Shown here piece by piece: positions 14,163 to 23,443 of a stretch of 64,000 nt of DNA (positions within the stretch are counted from its first letter, which is position 1; each line of letters opens with the position of its first letter). The position numbers and the translations under genes were made by a program. The stretch comes from Candidatus Nitrosopumilus sp. GTDB taxonomy: Archaea; Thermoproteota; Nitrososphaeria; Nitrososphaerales; Nitrosopumilaceae. Where the stretch lies: contig JABSRD010000001.1 of the NCBI GenBank assembly GCA_013215285.1, forward strand, positions 579,208-643,207, in the 5' to 3' direction. The notes under the pieces were generated by a model. That model did not search any database. It was given only the letters and a program-made list of their open reading frames with translations, and had not been told where the DNA came from.

Positions 14163-14614
14163 TTCTGTCTTTTTACTTTAATTTCTTCCATCAAAGTTCT
14201 AAGATGTGCTTTGTTTCTAACAGTATTTCCACCTACTTTTTTGTAGAGTGCCCAAAATTCTGGATTAGTCAAATCTTTTCTGTCCTTTGCAATTTTTAGT
14301 AATCGTCTTAATGCTCTAACTTTTGCAACGTATACTGTTTTCTTACCTACTCTAGCTCCTTTGGCTCCTTTTTTTGAGCCTTGTTTTGTACCTCTTTTGT
14401 TTTTCTGAGCTTTCTTTACATGTGCTCTACCTTTTGATGTACCTGTAAATGATTTAATTCTGATAGTGTTTGCTGTAATTAAACTTCGAATGTTTTCTCT
14501 TGTAATTGCATCTGCAATGTCATCTAGATGATCAGTATCAAATTTTATTCTATGAATTCCAACACCTGTGACTCTAGATGCCAGTCTCTTCTTAGCTTTA
14601 AGATTAACTACCAC
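14159..14614 (-). CDS. rpl19e: Large-subunit ribosomal protein eL19
   Basis: A 151-residue eL19: KKRLASRVTGVGIHRIKFD at the start (family: ...LASRVLGVGRNRVWFD), the central basic helix region SKGRAHVKKAQKNKRGTKQGSKKGAKGARVGKK, and YVAKVRALRRLLKIAKDRKDLTNPEFWALYKKVGGNTVRNKAHL. It is one of the archaeal/eukaryotic-only proteins on the large-subunit surface. It overlaps the upstream eL32 gene by 11 nt, as in the archaeal spc operon, but the pair is here separate from the uL18-SecY group. Confidence 0.95.
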   Translation of the reverse strand: MVVNLKAKKRLASRVTGVGIHRIKFDTDHLDDIADAITRENIRSLITANTIRIKSFTGTSKGRAHVKKAQKNKRGTKQGSKKGAKGARVGKKTVYVAKVRALRRLLKIAKDRKDLTNPEFWALYKKVGGNTVRNKAHLRTLMEEIKVKRQN

Positions 14615-14999
14615 TTACACTCACTCTTGCATTGAATATTTTGAACTTTTGTTCAATTGCTTTAACAACAATTTCTTTTCTCTTTTTAGTACCAACACCA
14701 TGTGCAAATCTTACTCCGTCTATTTTTGGATCTAATTTTTCTAAATCATTCAAGTTGTGAACTAAATTATCTGTAAATCCTGATGGGTGTAATCCTTTTG
14801 CTTCTTTTGGTCCACCATATCCTATTTTAACAAGACCTGGTCTACCTCTACTTTTTTGTTTTCTCTGATGATGATCGATACCTTTTGGTTTTCTCCAATT
14901 AGTTTGAAGTCTAACATAACGCCAACTTTCTGGTCTTACAAAGTCTGGTTTGTGTTCTTTAACCTCTTGTCTCTTTGCAAGCTTTTCCTTGTTGATCAT
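14604..14999 (-). CDS. rpl32e: Large-subunit ribosomal protein eL32
   Basis: A 131-residue eL32: KPDFVRPESWRYVRLQTNWRKPKGIDHHQRKQKSRGRPGLVKIGYGGPKEAKGLHPSGF, then DLEKLDPKIDGVRFAHGVGTKKRKEIVVKA, all typical family blocks. It lacks the long N-terminal extension of euryarchaeal versions. First gene of the eL32-eL19 pair; about 150 nt separate it from the divergent pckA gene. Confidence 0.94.
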   Translation of the reverse strand: MINKEKLAKRQEVKEHKPDFVRPESWRYVRLQTNWRKPKGIDHHQRKQKSRGRPGLVKIGYGGPKEAKGLHPSGFTDNLVHNLNDLEKLDPKIDGVRFAHGVGTKKRKEIVVKAIEQKFKIFNARVSVSGS

Positions 15000-15132
15000 C
15001 AGGCTGGTTCTTGAATTTTGAAATAAATACGTTCCTAGCCATAAATTCTTTCATACTGGAAAGAGATAATAAGGAAATTCAAGTCGGTTTGAAATATCTC
15101 ATGAACAAGCCTGAGATTAATAATATTATTTT

Positions 15133-15138
15133 TGGAGG
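15133..15138 (+). promoter_or_regulatory. Shine-Dalgarno site of pckA supporting a CTG start
   Basis: TGGAGG at 15133-15138 lies 9 nt before CTG 15148. No ATG, GTG or TTG occurs in the pckA frame between the upstream stop (15121) and ATG 15253. Confidence 0.55.
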
Positions 15139-15147
15139 CATTATCCT

Positions 15148-16752
15148 CTGACTCAAGTAGTAGGTACAGCTGTAACTGACAAGTTTTCATCTCAATTAAC
15201 TTCGTTTGGGATCAAACCATCCAAAGTCCACCGAAATCTCAGCGTAGATGACATGGTAAAACTTGCAGTTGAAAGAAATGAAGGTGTTGTAAATTCAACT
15301 GGTTCACTTTCTGTTAACACTGGAAAGTATACTGGAAGATCCCCTGATGACAGATTCATTGTATTTGATGATGTCACCAAAGACACTATTGATTGGGGCA
15401 AAATCAATCACCAATTCTCGAGTGATAAGTTTGATAAGTTATTTGAAAAGATGAAAGCATTTGTTGATAACAAAGAACTTTTTATTTTTGATGGTTTTGT
15501 AGGTGCTGATCCTGAAAATCGTTTACCAATTAGAGTGATAAATGATCGTGTTTGGCAAAATCTATTTGGAAGAAATTTGTTTATTCGTCCAACAAATGAA
15601 GAGTTGGAGAACCATGAACCTGAATTTACTATTTTATGTATAAATGACTTTGTAGCAGTTCCTGATGTTGATGGAACTAGAACTGACGTATTCATTTTAA
15701 TTGATTTAACAAAAAAAATTGTTTTGATTGCAGGTACACAATATGCAGGGGAGATGAAAAAATCTATGTTCGGTGTAATGAATTTCCTCATGCCAGACCG
15801 TGGAATTTTCCCAATGCATTGTTCTGCAAATACTGGAGACCATGGAGATACTACATTGTTCTTTGGATTATCTGGTACTGGTAAAACCACACTTTCAGCA
15901 GACCCTAACAGAAAACTCATTGGTGATGATGAGCATGGATGGTCTGATAATGGCACATTTAATTTTGAAGGTGGATGTTATGCAAAATGTATCAATCTTA
16001 GTCAAGAAGCAGAACCTGAAATCTGGAATGCCATTAGACCAGGTGCAGTTTTAGAAAATGTAATTCTTAATGATACCGTACCTGATTATGATGATAACGC
16101 CTTAACTGAAAATACTCGTGTTGCATATCCTTTGGATTACATTCCTGGTGCAGTAATTCCAAGTATTGGTGGTCATCCAAAAGTAATTGTATTTTTAACT
16201 GCAGACGCATTAGGTGTTTTACCACCTGTATCTAGATTAACAAAAGAAGGTGCCATGTATCATTTCATGTCTGGATATACTAGTAAGTTGGCAGGAACCG
16301 AAAGGGGAATCAAAGAGCCAAAATCTGTGTTTTCAGAATGCTTTGGTGCTCCATTCATGCCTAGATCTGCATCTGTTTATGCAAAACTACTTGGTGAAAA
16401 AATTAATCAGCACAATACTGTAGTTTACCTTGTAAACACTGGCTGGTCTGGTGGTCCATATGGTATTGGAAAAAGAATAAAGATCAAGTATAGTCGTGCA
16501 ATGATTACAGCAGCTCTTTCTGGTAAACTTGACTCTGTAAAATATCGACATGATGATACATTCAATCTAGATATTCCTACTGCAATTGATGATGTTCCAT
16601 CTGAAGTTTTAGATCCAAAAAATACTTGGATTGACAAAGAAGCATATGATGATTCAGCAAAAAAACTATCTCAAATGTTTGTTGAGAATTTCAAGAAATT
16701 TGAAAATGTTTCATCTGAAATAATTAATGCAGGTCCTACACCTTCACAATAG
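15148..16752 (+). CDS. pckA: Phosphoenolpyruvate carboxykinase (ATP)
   Basis: ATP-type PEPCK: GKYTGRSPDDRFIV near the N-terminus, kinase-1a P-loop GLSGTGKTTLSAD, metal-site LIGDDEHGWSDNG, and FEGGCYAKC. It decarboxylates oxaloacetate to PEP for gluconeogenesis. The track starts at ATG 15253, but family-like sequence extends upstream in frame (VGTAVTDKFSSQL...KVHRNLSVDD). The only start-like codon there is CTG 15148, 9 nt after a GGAGG. That gives 534 residues, the family's usual size; from 15253 it would be 35 short. The 3' end overlaps the converging subtilase gene by 17 nt. Confidence 0.93.
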   Translation: MTQVVGTAVTDKFSSQLTSFGIKPSKVHRNLSVDDMVKLAVERNEGVVNSTGSLSVNTGKYTGRSPDDRFIVFDDVTKDTIDWGKINHQFSSDKFDKLFEKMKAFVDNKELFIFDGFVGADPENRLPIRVINDRVWQNLFGRNLFIRPTNEELENHEPEFTILCINDFVAVPDVDGTRTDVFILIDLTKKIVLIAGTQYAGEMKKSMFGVMNFLMPDRGIFPMHCSANTGDHGDTTLFFGLSGTGKTTLSADPNRKLIGDDEHGWSDNGTFNFEGGCYAKCINLSQEAEPEIWNAIRPGAVLENVILNDTVPDYDDNALTENTRVAYPLDYIPGAVIPSIGGHPKVIVFLTADALGVLPPVSRLTKEGAMYHFMSGYTSKLAGTERGIKEPKSVFSECFGAPFMPRSASVYAKLLGEKINQHNTVVYLVNTGWSGGPYGIGKRIKIKYSRAMITAALSGKLDSVKYRHDDTFNLDIPTAIDDVPSEVLDPKNTWIDKEAYDDSAKKLSQMFVENFKKFENVSSEIINAGPTPSQ

Positions 16753-18778
16753 ACTGTTTTCTTTTAATCAGTCCAAAGATTCCTATTACTAATATAAACA
16801 ATGCAATAATTCCAATTTGTTTTTCTGGAATGTCTATAATTTCTAATCTATTACCATTTTCTGACAATGAATTAATTTGAATTGTACCAAATGCATCTGT
16901 TGTATTTTCATTAACTCTAATTTTAGCATCAATCCAATATTCTGCATTTTCATATATTTCAATAAATGCTTCTTTGTTTGGAGTTATTGTTGTTGTATCT
17001 GTTTTTCCATCTTTACTATTAGTAACTGAAATTTTAGCAAAACTCCATTTCTCTGGGTGATTTATTTCAAAGAAAAGTTTCTGATTTTGTTGATTTATTG
17101 AAATTGAACCTTCTGTGTAATGTAATAGAAATGGAATAACATATTTCATATCTTCATGAGTAACAATGATTCTCCCTTCATGATCTCCAAAATTTTTACC
17201 AGAAATACTCATTTTGATTTCTAAAATATTATCATTAAGAATGTGGGAGAACTTTATGAATTCTGGGCCAATAAATTCTACATCAAGATTATCAAATGTA
17301 CCTTCAATCAATTTTAATTTGAATTGTTTTTCTGCAATTAGATCATCTAATGATACATTTACAACAAAATTTGGTGGCAAGATAACCAATTTTGCATTAA
17401 ATGCATTTCCAATATCCAGCCTACCTGCACCTGCATCATGTATTGAAAATCCCTGTCCATAGGCGTCTGAAACAGGCACAACTGTAGTCAGTATGAGTGA
17501 TTTTATCTCATGATGGTGGAGTTCTGGATTTTTTTGAAGCAATAGTGCTACTGCCCCAGTAACATGTGGTGCAGCATAGCTTGTCCCACTTGTAAAATTA
17601 TACCCTGCATTATTTTGCGTGGTATTGATGTATGCCCCTGGTGCAACGATTTCTGGTTTTATGTAAAATGGTGAAACTGGACCTCTGGAACTAAAATGTA
17701 CTACAAAGTCAGGATTGTAAAATAAATGCATAGATGCTTCATTTCCATTTTTTATTGATTCTATAATTTCAAGTCCTTCTTCTCTATCAATTGATACAAC
17801 TGGAATTTGTGGTTCATATTCTGGTTGGATAAATTCATGAATTAATTCCCCCAAAAAAATTCCTGGTTCATTGTTGTAAACAATCAAAGCTTTTGCACCT
17901 GCATCAGCTGCATTACCTTCCTTAATTGAAAAATACAATAACTCTCCTTCAAGATTACTTCCTCTCTCAACAATTAATATTGAATTTTTTACATCAATTT
18001 TTTCTAGGTCTTCTATTTTCCCATATCCTCCAAAAACTATTTTTTCTGAAATTGGTTCTAATTTTGAAGAGCCAACCATTGGAATTACAGTATATGGTTT
18101 TCCATCTACTTCTAATGTTGCAACTAAACTAGATGTAAGATTGTTGTATGTTGCACCTACCGTGATTGCACCAAAATTCCTACCTGGACTGCCAATTGTT
18201 TTTAATCCTGGACCATCATTACCTGCTGCAACAACTACAAAAATTTCTTTTTCTAATGCATTATCAACTGCACGATCAATCTTTGCATTTGTTTTGTTTA
18301 CACCCAAACTAATGTTGATAATATCTGCTCCATCTGCAATTGCTTTTTCAATTGCTTTTACAATTAATTCTGATGATACTCCTTCACCATCTTCTGAAAC
18401 TTTGTAAGCAAGAATTTTTGCTTTTGGTGCTACTCCTACTGCTTGACCATCTGCTGCAATTACACCTGCAACCTGTGTACCATGACCGTTGGTATCTAGT
18501 GGTGGTTGATCTTTTTGAATAAAATTATACCCTCCAATCACTTTTCCATCAGGACCCCATCCAAACAAATCTGGGTGATTGAAATCTATGCCAGTATCAA
18601 TTATGGCTATTTTTATTCCAGTTCCATCAATTCCATCCATTCTTGGAATTTCTGTTCCGATGAATGGCACACTTCTCTTTAGATATGTCTGAAATTCATT
18701 TTCAGATTCTAAAGGTTGAGACAAGATAAAACCCACTAAAAATACAAGAACAACAGAAAAAATTACCCAATACTTCAC
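16736..18778 (-). CDS. Subtilisin-like serine protease (S8) with PA domain, membrane-anchored, 680 aa
   Basis: Signal peptide/anchor at residues 4-20. The catalytic triad is complete: Asp61 (IAIIDTGID), His99 (NGHGTQVAG), Ser400 (TSGTSYAAPH); the oxyanion Asn187 lies in AAGNDGP. A protease-associated domain (residues ~225-350) is inserted before the Ser block, as in lactocepin/C5a-peptidase-like subtilases. Beta domains follow, and a C-terminal membrane helix (IIALFILVIGIFGLI) ends in KRKQS, so the enzyme is probably tethered outside the cell. No clear long propeptide: the mature domain starts near residue 40. Divergent from sod. Confidence 0.93.
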   Translation of the reverse strand: MKYWVIFSVVLVFLVGFILSQPLESENEFQTYLKRSVPFIGTEIPRMDGIDGTGIKIAIIDTGIDFNHPDLFGWGPDGKVIGGYNFIQKDQPPLDTNGHGTQVAGVIAADGQAVGVAPKAKILAYKVSEDGEGVSSELIVKAIEKAIADGADIINISLGVNKTNAKIDRAVDNALEKEIFVVVAAGNDGPGLKTIGSPGRNFGAITVGATYNNLTSSLVATLEVDGKPYTVIPMVGSSKLEPISEKIVFGGYGKIEDLEKIDVKNSILIVERGSNLEGELLYFSIKEGNAADAGAKALIVYNNEPGIFLGELIHEFIQPEYEPQIPVVSIDREEGLEIIESIKNGNEASMHLFYNPDFVVHFSSRGPVSPFYIKPEIVAPGAYINTTQNNAGYNFTSGTSYAAPHVTGAVALLLQKNPELHHHEIKSLILTTVVPVSDAYGQGFSIHDAGAGRLDIGNAFNAKLVILPPNFVVNVSLDDLIAEKQFKLKLIEGTFDNLDVEFIGPEFIKFSHILNDNILEIKMSISGKNFGDHEGRIIVTHEDMKYVIPFLLHYTEGSISINQQNQKLFFEINHPEKWSFAKISVTNSKDGKTDTTTITPNKEAFIEIYENAEYWIDAKIRVNENTTDAFGTIQINSLSENGNRLEIIDIPEKQIGIIALFILVIGIFGLIKRKQSIVKV

Positions 18779-18855
18779 AAATTTTCTAAATATTTTAACA
18801 AGTAAAAATGAATTGTTGCTAAACCAATAAATGGAATAAATCTTCTACATGCCTC

Positions 18856-19476
18856 ATGGGAAAATATACACTTCCTGAAATGCCATATGCATATGATGCA
18901 TTAGAACCTCACATTGACGCAAAAACAATGGAGATTCATCATACAAAGCATCATCAAGCATACACTGACAAATTAAATGCAGCTCTTGAAGGCTGTCCAG
19001 CTGAAATTCAAGAAAAAGATATTCTTGACATTTTAGCTGACATCAATTCAGTCCCAGAAGACAAAAGAGGCGCAGTTAATTTCAATGGTGGTGGTTATGA
19101 TAACCACAGGTTATTTTGGAATAATATGAAAGCAAACGGAGGCGGAGAACCTGGTGGATCAATTGCTGATGCAATTAAGGATTCATTTGGAAGCTTTTCT
19201 GACTTCAAAGAGAAATTCACATCCACTACAGCAGTAATTCAAGGCAGTGGTTGGGGATGGTTAGTATACAATCCTTCAACATCTAAAGTTGAATACAAAT
19301 CAATGCCAAATCAAACTAGTCCAAGAACTGAAGGATTAGTTCCATTGTTAGGCTGTGATGTTTGGGAACATGCATACTATCTAAACTACCAAAACAAAAG
19401 ACCAGTCTACATTGCAGCATGGTGGAATGTAGTTAATTGGGATGAAGTAGAAAGTAGATTCTCAAAAGCAAAATAA
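18856..19476 (+). CDS. sod: Superoxide dismutase (Fe/Mn family)
   Basis: A 206-residue Fe/Mn SOD beginning [21 protein letters not shown]. Metal ligands are visible: His in [12 protein letters not shown], His in [13 protein letters not shown], and Asp/His in [14 protein letters not shown]. It removes superoxide in the cytosol, important for an aerobic ammonia oxidiser. Metal preference cannot be assigned safely from sequence alone. Single gene with its own promoter; the S8 protease is divergent 77 nt upstream. Confidence 0.96.
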   Translation: MGKYTLPEMPYAYDALEPHIDAKTMEIHHTKHHQAYTDKLNAALEGCPAEIQEKDILDILADINSVPEDKRGAVNFNGGGYDNHRLFWNNMKANGGGEPGGSIADAIKDSFGSFSDFKEKFTSTTAVIQGSGWGWLVYNPSTSKVEYKSMPNQTSPRTEGLVPLLGCDVWEHAYYLNYQNKRPVYIAAWWNVVNWDEVESRFSKAK

Positions 19477-19570
19477 AGTTAAATCTTTATTTTTTATTTA
19501 TTCATTTTTTTGATTTTTTCTAATTTATCCATGAATGAATTTATAACCATCTGGGAATGGTTTGTTGTAA

Positions 19571-19996
19571 ATGAGTGAAGAACAAGCACAGCAAATGATG
19601 CAGCAAATGCAAATGCTTGAAACCTATTTTGCAGATTTATCTCAAAGAGAAGGCACTTTTATGAATATTTTCAGAGAGGCATCAGCTGCAATTGAATCCA
19701 TAAAAGCTCTTAATTTGAAATCTGAATCAGACACACTTATTCCAATTGGTATGGGAACATACATCCCAACAAAAATTTCAACTAATAACAAAATTGTTTT
19801 GAATATTGGTGCTGGTGTTGCTGTGGAAAAAGATTTTGCTTCAGCTATTAATTATCTTGAAGCACGACTAAAAGAAGTTGAAGTTGCTTTACAGGATACT
19901 AGTGTAAAAAAACAAGATGCTGCAGCAAGATTAGAACAAGGAAGAGAGCAAATTAATCAATTAATGCAAAGTACAATGCCACCAAAATCTGGATAA
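19571..19996 (+). CDS. pfdA: Prefoldin subunit alpha
   Basis: A 141-residue prefoldin alpha: N-terminal coiled coil (EEQAQQMMQQMQMLETYFADL), a central beta hairpin pair (TLIPIGMGTYIPTKI, KIVLNIGAGVAVEKDFASAINYL) and C-terminal coiled coil. It forms the alpha2-beta4 chaperone with prefoldin beta (48332). It is followed after 4 nt by ftsY, the usual archaeal pair. Confidence 0.94.
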   Translation: MSEEQAQQMMQQMQMLETYFADLSQREGTFMNIFREASAAIESIKALNLKSESDTLIPIGMGTYIPTKISTNNKIVLNIGAGVAVEKDFASAINYLEARLKEVEVALQDTSVKKQDAAARLEQGREQINQLMQSTMPPKSG

Positions 19997-20000
19997 CAAC

Positions 20001-21302
20001 ATGTTTGAAAAACTTCGTAGTGCATTTTCTGATGCAGCGAAAAGCCTTGGTGAAAAAGAACTAAATGAAAAAGATATTGAATCTATTCTTTTTGAATTAG
20101 AAATTTCTCTTTTAGAATCTGATGTGGCAGGTGAAGTAATTGATGAAATCAAATCTGATTTAAAAGAAAAACTGATTGGTTCTAAAGTTAACAAACATGA
20201 AGTTGAAAAATTTGTTAAAGTTAGTTTAATTTCAAGTATTTCTGCCTTGTTTGATGCTGTAGAAAAAGTTGATTTGATTGAAAAAATAAATGAAAAAAAG
20301 AAACAAGGTCAACCTTTCTTGGTCTTATTTGTTGGAATTAATGGAACTGGAAAAACTACATCACTTGTAAAAATTGCACATTTACTACAACAAGCAAAAT
20401 TTTCTATTGTAATTGCAGCCGCTGATACTTTTAGAGCTGGTGCAATTGAACAATTACGTGAACACACTAATAGACTAAATCTAAAACTTGTTGCACAAAA
20501 CTATAATTCAGATCCTGCAGCTGTTGCTAGGGATGCAGTATTGTATGCAAAATCTCACAAAACTGATTGTGTGTTAATTGATACTGCTGGAAGAATGCAA
20601 ACGAATGAAAATTTGATGCAACAAATTGCAAAAATTACCAAAGTTGTAAATCCTGATATGAAAATTTTTGTAGGTGACTCTTTAGCTGGAAATGATACCG
20701 TAAACCAAGCACGTGAATTCCATAAACATGTACAATTCAATGCTTCTATTTTGACTAAAAGTGATGCAGATGCAAAAGGCGGCGCAGCTCTGTCAATTGT
20801 CAAGGTCACCTCTACCCCAATAATTTACCTTGGAACTGGACAAGAATACCCTGATCTAAAACCATTCAGCAAAGAGACTTTTCTAAAAGATGTGTTTGGT
20901 TCATTAGATGATGTGGACATTAAGGAATCACCAAAACCTGAACCACAACTAGAATCACCAAAACCTGAACCACAACTAGAATCACCAAAACCTGAACCAC
21001 AACTAGAATCACCAAAACCAACTGTTGTTGAAGAACTCACAACTAACTCCTCTGATGATCCATTTGAAGGAATTAATGATGATGACATTGCAACGTATTC
21101 AGATCTTTATGATATTCCTCCACCTGAAAATGACAATGATGCTATAAAATTAGGAAATAAGATTCGTAAATGGATTAAGGATGGACGATTAGAACCTGGA
21201 GAGTCAAAAACTAATGAAGAAATTAAAGACGATGTTCATAAACAAGATAAAGAAGAAGAGCCAAAAAAGAAACGAGGCAGATTCGGATTCCTAAAGAAAT
21301 GA
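20001..21302 (+). CDS. ftsY: Signal recognition particle receptor FtsY with long C-terminal extension
   Basis: N domain at residues 1-90, G domain near 100-295: GINGTGKTTSLVKIA (G1), DTFRAGAIEQL, DTAGRMQTN (G3), TKSDADAKGGAAL (G4/G5). It docks SRP54-ribosome complexes at the membrane. Unusually, about 130 residues follow the G domain: a KPEPQLESP repeat (27-nt tandem, three units plus a part), an acidic stretch, a short helical segment (AIKLGNKIRKWIKDGRLEPGES) and a very basic end KKKRGRFGFLKK that could bind membrane or rRNA. Family members normally end with the G domain. It overlaps argF by 4 nt. Confidence 0.94.
   Translation: MFEKLRSAFSDAAKSLGEKELNEKDIESILFELEISLLESDVAGEVIDEIKSDLKEKLIGSKVNKHEVEKFVKVSLISSISALFDAVEKVDLIEKINEKKKQGQPFLVLFVGINGTGKTTSLVKIAHLLQQAKFSIVIAAADTFRAGAIEQLREHTNRLNLKLVAQNYNSDPAAVARDAVLYAKSHKTDCVLIDTAGRMQTNENLMQQIAKITKVVNPDMKIFVGDSLAGNDTVNQAREFHKHVQFNASILTKSDADAKGGAALSIVKVTSTPIIYLGTGQEYPDLKPFSKETFLKDVFGSLDDVDIKESPKPEPQLESPKPEPQLESPKPEPQLESPKPTVVEELTTNSSDDPFEGINDDDIATYSDLYDIPPPENDNDAIKLGNKIRKWIKDGRLEPGESKTNEEIKDDVHKQDKEEEPKKKRGRFGFLKK
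20925..21020 (+). repeat. 27-nt tandem repeat in ftsY
   Basis: Unit GAATCACCAAAACCTGAACC plus ACAACTA, three perfect copies and a partial fourth, encoding the Pro/Glu linker ESPKPEPQL. Perfect identity implies recent expansion. Confidence 0.9.
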
Positions 21303-22213
21303 AACTAAAAACAAAAGATTTACTCACTTTAGCTGAACTAACCCCAAAGGAATTTTTAGGATTAATTGATGATTCAATCAAACTAAAAAAAGAACTCAAA
21401 AAAGGTGGAAACAAACCTGTTTTAAAAAATAAAACACTGACGATGATTTTCCAAAAACCGTCTACTCGAACTCGTGTAAGTTTTGAAATAGGAATGTTTC
21501 AACTAGGTGGACATACAATTAATTTATCATCAAATGATACACAATTATCTAGAGGCGAATCAATTGAAGATACTGCAAAAACTCTTTCTCGTTATACAGA
21601 TTGTATTATGGCACGCGTTTATGACCATGAATTATTACAGAAATTATCTGCACATTCAAGTGTACCTGTAATTAATGGACTATCTGACTCATTTCACCCA
21701 TGTCAAATTTTAGCAGACTTTATGACAATCCAAGAAAAAAAGAAAAAACTCAAGGGATTAAAGATTGCATGGATTGGTGATGGAAATAATGTATGTAATT
21801 CCATGATTTACGGAGCTGCATTATCTGGAATTGATATGTCAATTGCCACACCAAAAGGATATGAGCCAGACAAATCTGTTGTTAAAGAAGCAAAAAAATC
21901 TGCTAACATTGAATTGACTGTAGATCCTTTTACAGCTACCAAAAATGCTGATGTAGTTGTAACTGATACTTATTCATCTATTCATAATAAAGATCCAAAA
22001 AGAATTAAGAAATTCCTTCCAAAGTATCAAGTCAATCCTAAACTAATGAAGTCTGCAAAGAAAGATGCGATCTTTTTACATTGTCTTCCTGCAAAGCGAG
22101 AACAAGAAGTTACATCATCAGTACTTGATGGTAATCAATCTGTAATTTGGGATGAGGCAGAAAATCGTCTTCATTCTCAGAAGGCTTTGTTAATTTCGCT
22201 AATTCACGCTTAA
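21299..22213 (+). CDS. argF: Ornithine carbamoyltransferase
   Basis: A 304-residue OTCase: carbamoyl-phosphate motif STRTRVSFE near residue 55, HPCQ near 130 (SDSFHPCQILADF), and HCLPAKR near 264. It converts ornithine and carbamoyl phosphate to citrulline in arginine synthesis. It starts within the last codon of ftsY (4-nt overlap), so the two are translationally coupled, although functionally unrelated. Followed 36 nt later by the uL18 ribosomal operon. Confidence 0.96.
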   Translation: MKLKTKDLLTLAELTPKEFLGLIDDSIKLKKELKKGGNKPVLKNKTLTMIFQKPSTRTRVSFEIGMFQLGGHTINLSSNDTQLSRGESIEDTAKTLSRYTDCIMARVYDHELLQKLSAHSSVPVINGLSDSFHPCQILADFMTIQEKKKKLKGLKIAWIGDGNNVCNSMIYGAALSGIDMSIATPKGYEPDKSVVKEAKKSANIELTVDPFTATKNADVVVTDTYSSIHNKDPKRIKKFLPKYQVNPKLMKSAKKDAIFLHCLPAKREQEVTSSVLDGNQSVIWDEAENRLHSQKALLISLIHA

Positions 22214-22249
22214 CGTATATAAGAGCAGATTTGAACTCGATTTCTATAG

Positions 22250-22732
22250 ATGGCCTATTCCAAAATATTAAGAAGATTAAGGGAGGAAAAGACCAATTAT
22301 AAAAAACGCGGTACCATGTTAATGGGTAAGCGTGATTTTATCGCTGTAAATATTTCTAATGAAAATACCCAAGTCCAAATTCTAACACCTGGAATGACTG
22401 GTGACAAAGTTATCGCATCTGCACATTCTAGATATCTAATTGAAAAAGGATGGAAGGGTTCTAGAAAAAGCATACCTGCAGCATATCTTACAGGATATTT
22501 GGCAGGAAAAAAAGCACTTGGCAAAGGTGCAAAGGGTGCAATTCTTTATACTGGAAATAAAAGATATACTCAAAGAATGGCAGCAGCTCTCAAAGGTGTA
22601 ATTGACGCTGGTGTTGAAGTTCCAGCTGATGCTGAAACATTTCCGTCTGATGAAAGAATTAATGGCGAACATCTAACTGTAAAAAATGATATTTCTAAAG
22701 TAAAATCAGCTATTGATAGCGAGGTCAAATAG
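22250..22732 (+). CDS. rpl18: Large-subunit ribosomal protein uL18
   Basis: A 160-residue archaeal uL18: RRLREEKTNYKKRGTMLMGKRDFIAVNISNENTQVQIL, then the GWKGSRKSIPAAYLTGYLAGKKALGKGAKGAILYTG block typical of archaeal/eukaryotic L5-type uL18. It binds 5S rRNA. First gene of the uL18-uS5-uL30-uL15-SecY segment; its stop abuts the uS5 ATG with no gap. Confidence 0.96.
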   Translation: MAYSKILRRLREEKTNYKKRGTMLMGKRDFIAVNISNENTQVQILTPGMTGDKVIASAHSRYLIEKGWKGSRKSIPAAYLTGYLAGKKALGKGAKGAILYTGNKRYTQRMAAALKGVIDAGVEVPADAETFPSDERINGEHLTVKNDISKVKSAIDSEVK

Positions 22733-23443
22733 ATGAGTCAATCAAGTCCGCAACGACAATCAGGAGGTCCACGAGGACCACGTCCAGTAGTTTATGGACG
22801 AGGTGTACCCGGAACTAATGATAAACCTCGAAGACCACGAAGAGAACCAGTAGTAGAAGTTTGGGTTCCAAAAACTGTCTTAGGACGTAAAGTTGACTCG
22901 GGAGAAATTACATCTATTGAAGAAATTTTAGAATCAGGATTAAGAATTCAAGAAGCAGGAATTATTAAAAAACTACTTCCAGATTTGAAAAGTGAAGTTG
23001 TAGATGTAGGTATCATTCAAAAAATGACTTCCAATGGCCAATCAACTAGATTCAAAGCAATTGTTGCAGCAGGAAATGAAAATGGTTACTTGGGAATTGG
23101 TAGAGGAAAATCAAAACAAATGAGAATTGCAATTGAGAAAGCAACCACTCAAGCTTTCCTTAATGTAGCCCCAATCAAACTAGGATGTGGCAGTTGGGAA
23201 TGTAGATGTGATCAACATCATTCAGTTCCATTCAAAGTAAGAGGAAAAGGTGGTAGTGTTACAATTGAAATTATTCCAGCACCTCGTGGATTAGGTCTAG
23301 TTGCTGGTGGTAAAATTAAACGATTATTGGAATTAGCAGGTCTTAAAGACGCATGGACTACTGCAAAAGGTTCTACTCCTACAATGAGTTCTACTTCAAA
23401 AGCCGTATTGGACTGTCTCAGACAGACATTTAGTCAAGGTTAA
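22733..23443 (+). CDS. rps5: Small-subunit ribosomal protein uS5
   Basis: A 236-residue uS5 with an Arg/Pro-rich N-terminal extension (SPQRQSGGPRGPRPVVYGRG), then SLRIQEAGIIKKLLPDL-like region, the double-stranded RNA-binding domain (RFKAIVAAGNENGYLGIGRGKSKQMRIAIEKA) and C-terminal domain VRGKGGSVTIEIIPAPRGLGLVAGG. A CxxxC pair (GCGSWECRCDQHH) is present, as in archaeal homologues. It contributes to decoding fidelity on the 30S body. It overlaps uL30 by one nucleotide (TAATG). Confidence 0.96.
   Translation: MSQSSPQRQSGGPRGPRPVVYGRGVPGTNDKPRRPRREPVVEVWVPKTVLGRKVDSGEITSIEEILESGLRIQEAGIIKKLLPDLKSEVVDVGIIQKMTSNGQSTRFKAIVAAGNENGYLGIGRGKSKQMRIAIEKATTQAFLNVAPIKLGCGSWECRCDQHHSVPFKVRGKGGSVTIEIIPAPRGLGLVAGGKIKRLLELAGLKDAWTTAKGSTPTMSSTSKAVLDCLRQTFSQG

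Noticed and set aside
20925-21020. 27-nt repeats as a possible regulatory array
   Set aside because: In-frame coding repeat of the FtsY linker.
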